A stretch of 15,942 nt of DNA from Bacillota bacterium (GTDB lineage: Bacteria > Bacillota > Clostridia > Acetivibrionales > DTU013): the NCBI GenBank assembly GCA_023415815.1, contig JAEZJL010000136.1:1-15942 (forward strand). The letters are read 5' to 3'. Position numbers and translations under genes: made by a program. This document shows, one piece after another, positions 7,381 through 13,406 of the stretch; within the stretch, counting starts at the first letter, position 1; each line of letters starts with the position of its first letter. The notes beneath the pieces are model-generated. The model was not told the origin of the DNA, made no database searches, and worked only from the letters and a program-made list of their open reading frames with translations.

Positions 7381-7417
7381 GAGGCTTGCGCCGGCCGATG
7401 CGGAAGGTGCAAGCCTC
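7381..7417 (+). terminator. Stem-loop between the second binding protein and its permeases
   Basis: Perfect 9-bp stem GAGGCTTGC / GCAAGCCTC (7381-7389, 7409-7417) with a 19-base loop, followed by GTCTTTATAAT, a weak U-tract. A leaky terminator or 3' stabiliser is likely, lowering permease expression relative to binding protein. It parallels the structure at 512-555. Confidence 0.6.
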
Positions 7418-7463
7418 GTCTTTATAATCTAACACCCAGTTCATCAAAAGGCGGTGATGTGGA

Positions 7464-8363
7464 ATGGCTGTGCTGAAAAGCTTTTTAAACAGCAAAAAGG
7501 TTGTACCGTATGTATTGCTCCTGCCATTTATCGTTTTTTTCCTCGTATTCAGGCTGTGGCCGATTATCTGGTCGTTTGTCATCAGCTTTTGCGAATATTT
7601 CGGAGCCGGCGTCAGATTCATCGGGCTGGAAAACTACCGGCAGCTGCTTGACGACCGGGTCTTCTGGACTGCGGTCGGCAATACTTTCTATTTTGTCATC
7701 GTGTATAACGCCATCATGATTTTATTAGCCATGGTGCTGGCAGTCATCGTAAGCTCGCCTCAGATCGGAGGCCGAAAGGTATACAGGTCCATTTATTTCA
7801 TTCCTATGGCCATGATGCTTCCGGTGGTATCCATCGTATTCGACATGATCTTCGCGAGGAACATCGGGCTGATCAGCGTGATTTATTCGATTTTCGGAGC
7901 GGACTTCAACGTCCGCTGGTTCAGCGATACGAAGCTGGCCATGTGGGGCGTCATCATCATGCGCGTATGGAGGGGCATGGGATACTACTGTGCTTATTTT
8001 CTCGCAGGCCTCACGGGCATATCCCGGGATATATACGAGGCAGGTGAGATCGACGGCGCCGGACCTGTAAAAACATTTTTCAGGATCACCCTGCCGCTTT
8101 TAAAGCCGATGCTGATGTTTGTCATCATTATGTCAACCATACTGTCCTTCCAGATTTTCGACGAGCCCTGGATACTCACGCAGGGCGGTCCTGCCAACAG
8201 CACGCTTACGCTTCAGATCTATCTGTATCAGACCAGCTTCCTGGAAGGAAACCTGAGCAAGGGCTCGGCGGTCGCATATATCATGACGGTTTTCATGATG
8301 GTATTTTCGATTTTGTATGTAAACAGGCTAAGCGAAAAGGAATCGGCCGGATTGCGCAGATGA
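7464..8363 (+). CDS. ABC transporter permease, MalF/UgpA-type (CUT1)
   Basis: 299 residues, the usual size for a six-helix sugar permease. It opens with a short cytoplasmic end and the helix YVLLLPFIVFFLVFRLWPII. The cytoplasmic EAA loop that docks the ATPase is present at residues 192-211 (EAGEIDGAGPVKTFFRITLP). The periplasmic and C-terminal segment DEPWILTQGGPANSTLTL is highly typical. The start ATG 7464 follows GGCGGTGATGTGGA, a moderate ribosome site. It overlaps the next permease gene by four bases (ATGA), showing translational coupling. It pairs with that permease and the binding protein at 6047. No ATPase gene lies in the window, so a shared MsmX/UgpC-type ATPase encoded elsewhere is likely. 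Confidence 0.95.
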   Translation: MAVLKSFLNSKKVVPYVLLLPFIVFFLVFRLWPIIWSFVISFCEYFGAGVRFIGLENYRQLLDDRVFWTAVGNTFYFVIVYNAIMILLAMVLAVIVSSPQIGGRKVYRSIYFIPMAMMLPVVSIVFDMIFARNIGLISVIYSIFGADFNVRWFSDTKLAMWGVIIMRVWRGMGYYCAYFLAGLTGISRDIYEAGEIDGAGPVKTFFRITLPLLKPMLMFVIIMSTILSFQIFDEPWILTQGGPANSTLTLQIYLYQTSFLEGNLSKGSAVAYIMTVFMMVFSILYVNRLSEKESAGLRR

Positions 8364-9241
8364 GCCGGATCAACAGATTATTCGGGGAAGGTGGTTTTCA
8401 GGTGTCAAAGAGAAAAAACGAGAAATTTGTCAAGGTGCTGATCCATTCCGTATTGATACTTTTTGCCGTCTTAATATTAATACCGTTTTACTGGATGTTC
8501 GTATGCTCGCTGAAGAGCACCGGGGACTTCTACAGCGTGACCAATTCGTTATTTCCCCTGAACCCGACGCTCAGCAACTATACCGAGCTGTTCAGCGGGA
8601 CTTTTTTCACCCAATGGCTTGGCAACAGCTTTTACGTAAGCATCCTGTCGGTGCTTCTCGGCCTGCTTATATGCTCGGCCGCCGGTTTTGCCTTCGGCAT
8701 ATACAATTTCAGGTTTAAAAAAGTGATTTTCTGGACAGTTCTGGGCACCGTGGCGATACCGGAAATCGTTACGATCATCCCGGTTTTCAACATCATGGTC
8801 AAGGCCGGGCTTATCGACAGGTTCGCATCGCTTGTGCTCCCGTATGCGGTGAGCATGTTCGGAATCTTTCTTATCAAGCAGTATGTGGAAACGTCGCTGC
8901 CCAATGATCTGATCGAAGCGGCACGTATCGACGGCGTGAGCGAATACGGGATATATCTACGGATCGCGCTCCCGCTCATAAAGCCGGGGCTAGGCGTGCT
9001 TGGCATCTTTCTCTGGATAAATTCCTGGAGCAGCTATTTCTGGCCGCTGATCATGATAAGGTCAAGAGAAATGATGACGCTGCCGCTGGGACTTGCCACG
9101 CTTTTCGCCAACCCCTGGGATTTGAAGTACGGCGTACTGATGGCAGGGAACATGCTGTCGACCATCCCTATCATGATCATATTCCTTACCGCGCAGGAGC
9201 AATTTATCGCGGGCCTTACGGTAGGAGCCGTAAAGGGCTAG
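8360..9241 (+). CDS. ABC transporter permease, MalG/UgpE-type (CUT1)
   Basis: 293 residues from ATG 8360, which overlaps the previous stop as ATGA. A GTG at 8402 has a better ribosome site (AGGTGG seven bases upstream) and would give 279 residues starting VSKRKNEKF; that may be the main start. MalG-type features: helix ILFAVLILIPFYWMFVCSLKS, the EAA loop at 186-205 (EAARIDGVSEYGIYLRIALP), and a C-terminus ending in QEQFIAGLTVGAVKG, the classic end of this subunit family. It forms the heterodimeric channel with the permease before it. The 58 bases after it, before the next FAD gene, show no clear terminator, so the operon probably continues. Confidence 0.95.
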   Translation: MSRINRLFGEGGFQVSKRKNEKFVKVLIHSVLILFAVLILIPFYWMFVCSLKSTGDFYSVTNSLFPLNPTLSNYTELFSGTFFTQWLGNSFYVSILSVLLGLLICSAAGFAFGIYNFRFKKVIFWTVLGTVAIPEIVTIIPVFNIMVKAGLIDRFASLVLPYAVSMFGIFLIKQYVETSLPNDLIEAARIDGVSEYGIYLRIALPLIKPGLGVLGIFLWINSWSSYFWPLIMIRSREMMTLPLGLATLFANPWDLKYGVLMAGNMLSTIPIMIIFLTAQEQFIAGLTVGAVKG

Positions 9242-9299
9242 GCATGCGGGGATCGGCAAATACCGGCATTTTATTTTACATGGGCGAAAGGATCATTCT

Positions 9300-10601
9300 A
9301 TGCTTGAGATAAAATACAACAAGACTCTGGAAGTAATTAAGCACTATGATGTAATCGTAGCGGGAAGCGGTCCGTCCGGCATATGCGCCGCAGTTGCGGC
9401 GGCGCGGGAGGGCGCTTCGGTCGCATTGATTGAGAGGTATGGGGTTTTAGGCGGAAATCTTACGTCAGGCCATGTCGCCCCCATCCTGGGCGAGGTCGCT
9501 CCGGGAGGCATGCGCGATGAGCTGATGGCGCTTCTGGGAGTCCCGAACAACGACATTCTCGGAGTTGTCGGCGTCGCGCACGATACCGAAAGGGCAAAGC
9601 GAGTGGTAACAGACTTCGTAAGCTCCGCCGGCGTGGACGTATACCTGCAGTCGCCCGTGTGTGACGTAATCATGGACGGCGTCAAGCTTAAAGGCCTTGT
9701 GATCTCCGGAAAAAAGGGCATGTACGCGCTTACCTCGGAAGTGATCGTCGACGCCACCGGAGACGGCGACGTTGCTTTCTTCTCGGGAGCCGAATTTGAG
9801 ATCGGCAGAAAAGGCGGCCTGATGCAGCCCGTATCGCTGGAATTCACCATCTCCGGCGTCGATGAAAGCCGTGCGATTACCTGCATCGGAGAGGTCGACG
9901 ACGTTATGCTGGGAAGTGAAAGATTCCTTGATTATACCCAACGCTTTGTAAAAGAGGGCCTACTGCCGGAGGTGATGTCCACAGTCCGCCTGCACCGGAC
10001 CGTGACGCCGGGAGAAAGGCGCGTGAACACCACACAGGCAAACAGGATCGACGCCACCGAGGTCGGAGACCTCATAAAGGCGGAGATTATCCTGAGAAAC
10101 CAGATAGACGTCCTGATGGATTTCCTGCACAAGCATGTCCCGGGATATGAAAAATGCCGGGTTACCTCCGGCGCGGATACGCTGGGGGTGCGTGAAACGC
10201 GAAGGTTTATCGGAGAATATGTTCTTGCGGACGGGGATCTGGCGGCAGGCAGAAAATTCGAGGACGCCGTCGTCCACAATGTAAATTTCATCGTGGACAT
10301 CCACAACCCCGAAGGCGGGGGGCAGGCGGAGGGCGTCCCTGAAACGGTGATGCCTTACGACATACCCTACCGCTGCTTCATACCGTTGAAAACCGACAAT
10401 CTCATCCTGACCGGAAGGTGTATTTCCGGGACGCACAGGGCGCATGCCTCCTACAGGGTCATGACCATTTGCATGGCTATGGGCCAGGCGGCCGGTATCG
10501 CGGCCGCGTTATCGGCAAAGGATAAAACCTCCCCAAGGAAACTGCCGCCCGCGCTTATAAGGAAAAGGCTTATAGCGCTCGGCGTTAAAATGGATGATTA
10601 G
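9300..10601 (+). CDS. FAD-dependent oxidoreductase (FAD_oxidored/PF12831-like), paralogue 2
   Basis: 433 residues. Start ATG 9300 has a modest AAAGGA site and places GSGPSG at residues 22-27, exactly as in the other two paralogues. Glu45 (ALIERYGVLGG), DATGDGD (151-157), GVRETRR (from 296), GRCISGTHRAHASYRVM (from 372) and GQAAG (395-399) are all present. It differs from paralogues 1 and 3 in GGNLTSG instead of GGMATA after the ribose-binding Glu, and in TGDGD instead of TGDAD, so it probably has a distinct substrate. No Fe-S cysteines or membrane helix. It lies 58 bases after the second permease and 25 bases before paralogue 3. Function beyond FAD-linked oxidation is not known. Confidence 0.88.
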   Translation: MLEIKYNKTLEVIKHYDVIVAGSGPSGICAAVAAAREGASVALIERYGVLGGNLTSGHVAPILGEVAPGGMRDELMALLGVPNNDILGVVGVAHDTERAKRVVTDFVSSAGVDVYLQSPVCDVIMDGVKLKGLVISGKKGMYALTSEVIVDATGDGDVAFFSGAEFEIGRKGGLMQPVSLEFTISGVDESRAITCIGEVDDVMLGSERFLDYTQRFVKEGLLPEVMSTVRLHRTVTPGERRVNTTQANRIDATEVGDLIKAEIILRNQIDVLMDFLHKHVPGYEKCRVTSGADTLGVRETRRFIGEYVLADGDLAAGRKFEDAVVHNVNFIVDIHNPEGGGQAEGVPETVMPYDIPYRCFIPLKTDNLILTGRCISGTHRAHASYRVMTICMAMGQAAGIAAALSAKDKTSPRKLPPALIRKRLIALGVKMDD

Positions 10602-10626
10602 ATAATTGAGAAAACGGAGCAAAACG

Positions 10627-11937
10627 ATGCGGATTATAGAAAAAGAGCGGTCCCTTCCCGTATTGGGAGAGTGGGACGTCGTTGTCTGCGGAGGCGGCCC
10701 GTCCGGGCTTATCGCCGCAACAGCAGCCGCGCGCAACGGCAGCCGGACGCTGCTGATCGAGCGTTACGGCTTCCTGGGCGGCATGGCTACCGCCGGGCTT
10801 GTTGCGCCCATCAGTGAATTCAACAAAGCGAACCGCAGGGTCATCGACGGAATTCCGTACGAATTCGTATCGCGGCTGCACGATATGGGCGGCGCGGTGA
10901 CTTCCTACCCCAACGGCAACATCCCCTTCGACGATGAAAAATATAAGCTGGCGGCGCAGCGCATGGTACTGGAATCGGGCGCAGAGCTTCTGCTCCATAC
11001 CACGATCGCAGGCTGTATGGCCTGCGATGACGGCGGCAGGCGCGTGACCCACCTTATTATAGAAAACAAAAGCGGCAGGCAGGCCGTCGCCTGCAGGACC
11101 GCCGTGGACTGTACCGGTGATGCCGACATATGCAGGCTCGCGGGCTTCGAGGTAAAAAAAGCCGGGGTGCTGCAGCCCATGACTCTCTGGTTTCATCTGG
11201 GCAATGTGGATGCGGAAAAGCTGAGCGAGAGGGTCATGGACACCGAAAACGGGCGTTTCGCAGACGAGCGCATTGCAAACAGGCTCAGGGAGCTTGCGGA
11301 AAAGCAGGATGTCCCCATGTTCGGCGGCCCGTGGTTTCAATGGTTTTTTGTGGACAGGCAGGTAGGCGTGAATATGCTGCGCTGTTCGGGAGACGGAAGC
11401 GACGCCCTTGAGCAGACCCGGGCCGAGTGCAGGATGCGCGAGGACATGTTCAAAATGATCGACATCCTCCGGAGTAATTTTGACGAATTCAGGCATTGCT
11501 ACCTTGTAAAGTCCGGCTGTCAGACCGGGGTAAGAGAGACTTACCGCATTCAGGGACTGTATGAGCTGACGGAGGACGATGTTCTGCGGCCCAAGGAATT
11601 CTCCGATACTGTCTGCACAGGTGCTCACCCTATCGACATACACAGTCCCAAGGATACGGAGCAGGAGCTTGTGACCTTTAAAACGCACTATAACATTCCC
11701 TTCAGGACGCTGGTGCCCGCCGGGAGCCTGAATGTGCTCGCGGCCGGAAGATGCGCGTCTGCGGACAAACACGCCTTCGCCTCCATGCGGGTCCAGGCGT
11801 GCTGCATGGGCATGGGCCAGGCTGCCGGCACGGCTGCGGCTCTGTGCGCAAGGCAGGGGAAGACGCTTTCCGAGCTCGATATTCCTGAGCTCCGAGACGT
11901 CCTGCGGAGTCAAAAAGCGGTCGTAGGCGGTAAATGA
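10627..11937 (+). CDS. FAD-dependent oxidoreductase (FAD_oxidored/PF12831-like), paralogue 3
   Basis: 436 residues from ATG 10627, preferred over an in-frame TTG at 10606. GGAG lies seven bases upstream of the ATG, and this start puts GGGPSG at residues 22-27, as in paralogues 1 and 2. Further motifs: Glu45 in LLIERYGFLGGMATAG, DCTGDAD (161-167), GVRETYRIQGLYELT (from 301), GRCASADKHAFASMRV (from 374) and GQAAG (397-401). It is closer to paralogue 1 than to paralogue 2 at the GGMATA and TGDAD segments. Two Cys-rich spots (ACRTAVDCTGDADIC, VQACCMG) do not form a recognisable Fe-S motif. It is the last FAD gene; a 6-bp hairpin spans its stop (GGCGGT/ACCGCC, 11926-11943) without a U-tract. Specific reaction unknown. 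Confidence 0.88.
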   Translation: MRIIEKERSLPVLGEWDVVVCGGGPSGLIAATAAARNGSRTLLIERYGFLGGMATAGLVAPISEFNKANRRVIDGIPYEFVSRLHDMGGAVTSYPNGNIPFDDEKYKLAAQRMVLESGAELLLHTTIAGCMACDDGGRRVTHLIIENKSGRQAVACRTAVDCTGDADICRLAGFEVKKAGVLQPMTLWFHLGNVDAEKLSERVMDTENGRFADERIANRLRELAEKQDVPMFGGPWFQWFFVDRQVGVNMLRCSGDGSDALEQTRAECRMREDMFKMIDILRSNFDEFRHCYLVKSGCQTGVRETYRIQGLYELTEDDVLRPKEFSDTVCTGAHPIDIHSPKDTEQELVTFKTHYNIPFRTLVPAGSLNVLAAGRCASADKHAFASMRVQACCMGMGQAAGTAAALCARQGKTLSELDIPELRDVLRSQKAVVGGK

Positions 11938-12181
11938 ACCGCCACGAAACGGGTTTACACGGAGAATCCATGAAAGTGGATTGCATCATGTATAATTTGC
12001 TTCCACAGTAACAATGATGAATCCGCCTGTACAAGGAATGCACGAAACCAAATTCTGCAATAATTTGCTTTCTCATTGAGCCGTCCTCCCGCGGGTGGCC
12101 AAAAAAACGACAAATTTCGCAAAAAACAGTGGTATATACTATGAGTATAGATTATTATTAATGAAGGGAGGTTGATAAAAC
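11938..12181. other. Intergenic region between the third FAD gene and the second alcohol dehydrogenase, with a direct repeat
   Basis: No convincing gene. It is AT-richer than its surroundings. ATAATTTGCTT occurs exactly at 11992-12002 and 12060-12070, 68 bases apart. Two short minus-strand reading frames cross here but lack ribosome sites and recognisable motifs. The right end carries the leader and GGGAGG ribosome site of the next gene. No U-tract terminator is visible. Confidence 0.4.
12135..12149 (+). promoter_or_regulatory. -10 element within an inverted repeat upstream of the second alcohol dehydrogenase
   Basis: TATACT (12135-12140) is a good -10, 42 bases before the ATG at 12182, although no good -35 lies 16-18 bases upstream. 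The same bases form one arm of TATACT-ATG-AGTATA, a 15-base inverted repeat that could be an operator. It does not match the CG-centred LacI boxes. This suggests the gene may have its own promoter and regulator. Confidence 0.4.
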
Positions 12182-13192
12182 ATGAAGGCATTTTTTATTG
12201 AAAGTCCGGGCGTCGGTACAGTAAGGGAAACGGACATACCCGTGCCCGCCGACGACGAGATACTGCTTGAGGTAAAGGCCGCGGGACTTTGCGGCACCGA
12301 CGTGCACATTTACAAGGGCGAATACTTCGGAAGCTATCCGAGGATACCGGGTCACGAGTTTTCCGGCGTTGTCGCGGGCGTCGGCAAAAATATAAAGGAT
12401 TTCAAGGTAGGGCAGCATGTTTCGGCGGACCCGAACATCTTCTGCGAAGCGTGCGAGGCGTGCAAGGAGAACCGTCAGAATTTCTGCGTGGACATGAACG
12501 CCGTCGGAGTCACAAGGCACGGCGCGTTTTCACAGTATGTAACGGTGCCGGGAAGGTGCGTATTTGATATAACCGGGCTTCCGTTCACGATCGGCGCGCT
12601 TGTCGAGCCGCTTTCGTGCGTTGTTTACGGACAGGAAAAAACGGGGATACCGCTGGGCTCATCGGTGCTCGTCCTCGGCGCGGGGCCGATAGGCCTGATG
12701 CATTCCCAGCTCGCTGCCATCAACGGCGCCGCAAGCGTTACGGTTGTAGACCTTTTTGAAGACAAGCTCGCCCTGGCGAAAAGCCTGGGGGCGACCCACG
12801 TATATACGCCTCAGGAGCTTGACAAGCTGGGGCTTGAGAATTCCTTCGAGGTCGTTATCGACTGCACCGGCGTGCCCAAGGTGGTGGAGGGCGCCGTCAA
12901 ATACATCAAGGATTCGGGCGCGATGCTTTTCTTCGGCGTATGCCCGGATAAGAGCGCGATAACCATCAACCCGTACGAGGTTTTCAAGCGCGAGCTCAGG
13001 CTCCTCGGAACCTTTGCGCTCAAAAAGACCTTCGGAAAGGCGCTGGCCCTCGCAAAGAGCGGAAAGCTAAACCTCTCCTGCCTGGTGGACAAAAAGCTCT
13101 CGCTGGACGACGCTCCGACCCTGTTCAAGAACATGTCCTCCGGCAACTCCGGCCTCAAAGCCGTCTTCTACCCAAACGGAAAGATTGACTAA
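12182..13192 (+). CDS. Zinc-dependent medium-chain alcohol/polyol dehydrogenase, second paralogue
   Basis: 336 residues, the same length as the enzyme at 2299-3309 and clearly homologous to it (both have LCGTD/VCGTD, HIYxGE, PGHEFSG, SADP/TADP and a closing KID or IKID). Ligands: Cys37, His58-Glu59, and Glu142 in ALVEPLSCVVYG for the catalytic zinc; Cys88, 91, 94 and 102 for the structural zinc. GAGPIG (166-171) and Asp190 indicate NAD+. ATG 12182 follows GGGAGG with a 10-base gap. It probably oxidises a secondary hydroxyl of a polyol or sugar derivative. It shares the strand and likely pathway with the FAD/transporter operon but has a 244-base gap and its own -10, so cotranscription is uncertain. 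The substrate cannot be told from sequence. Confidence 0.93.
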   Translation: MKAFFIESPGVGTVRETDIPVPADDEILLEVKAAGLCGTDVHIYKGEYFGSYPRIPGHEFSGVVAGVGKNIKDFKVGQHVSADPNIFCEACEACKENRQNFCVDMNAVGVTRHGAFSQYVTVPGRCVFDITGLPFTIGALVEPLSCVVYGQEKTGIPLGSSVLVLGAGPIGLMHSQLAAINGAASVTVVDLFEDKLALAKSLGATHVYTPQELDKLGLENSFEVVIDCTGVPKVVEGAVKYIKDSGAMLFFGVCPDKSAITINPYEVFKRELRLLGTFALKKTFGKALALAKSGKLNLSCLVDKKLSLDDAPTLFKNMSSGNSGLKAVFYPNGKID

Positions 13193-13195
13193 ACC

Positions 13196-13214
13196 CGCGG
13201 CATGAGATGCCGCG
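13196..13214. other. Short perfect hairpin just after the second alcohol dehydrogenase
   Basis: CGCGGCAT-GAG-ATGCCGCG: 8-bp perfect arms with a 3-base loop, starting four bases after the stop codon. There is no T-run, so it is either a weak terminator or part of the neighbouring REP-like element. Confidence 0.5.
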
Positions 13215-13236
13215 ACACGCGCGCCAGAGGGGCGAC

Positions 13237-13304
13237 GCGACAGGGGGACGGTTCTCATTTTGTCGCATGTGTGCGACAAAACGAGAACCGTCCCCCACTG
13301 TCGC
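13237..13304. repeat. Large REP-like inverted repeat (about 31-bp stem, 4-base loop)
   Basis: Arms 13237-13267 and 13272-13304 pair nearly completely (one A/G difference, one 2-base bulge) around TGTG. The arm contains GGGGGACGGTTCTC followed by TTTTGTCGCA. From memory, GGGGACGGTTCT-type repeats are dispersed in many Clostridia genomes and resemble REP elements mobilised by IS200-like (RAYT/Y1) transposases; no such transposase is in this window. It could also end transcription from both sides. Confidence 0.7.
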
Positions 13305-13320
13305 ATCCGCCCGATCACAT

Positions 13321-13338
13321 TCCCCCGCTTGTCGCGTC
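13321..13338. repeat. Partial third copy of the REP-like arm
   Basis: TCCCCCGCTTGTCGCGTC, read on the other strand, repeats GACGCGACA followed by GGGGGA, the outer end of the left arm (13234-13248), with two or three extra bases. It suggests a compound element with decayed flanking units. Confidence 0.4.
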
Positions 13339-13367
13339 CTTGCTCACCCCTGGTGCGTCCGTTGTTA

Positions 13368-13396
13368 TTGTGTATTTAACCGGATTCTGGTATAAT
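13368..13396 (+). promoter_or_regulatory. Strong promoter of the LTA-synthase-like gene
   Basis: TTGTGT (13368-13373), exactly 17 bases, then perfect TATAAT (13391-13396). Transcription should begin near 13403, only a few bases before ATG 13407, giving a leaderless or nearly leaderless mRNA. Confidence 0.7.
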
Positions 13397-13406
13397 ACAC
13401 TTTACA

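Noticed and set aside
10585..11913. Long minus-strand reading frame (442 codons) opposite FAD paralogue 3
   Set aside because: It is a mirror of a strongly supported gene in GC-rich codon context; no ribosome site, and its translation shows no recognisable domain.
11955..12191. Short minus-strand frames in the spacer before the second dehydrogenase
   Set aside because: No ribosome site, no recognised motif, and overlap with the next gene's leader; kept only as a repeat-bearing spacer.
13237..13304. Intact mobile element or attachment site
   Set aside because: Only an inverted repeat is present; no transposase, integrase or target duplication is visible.
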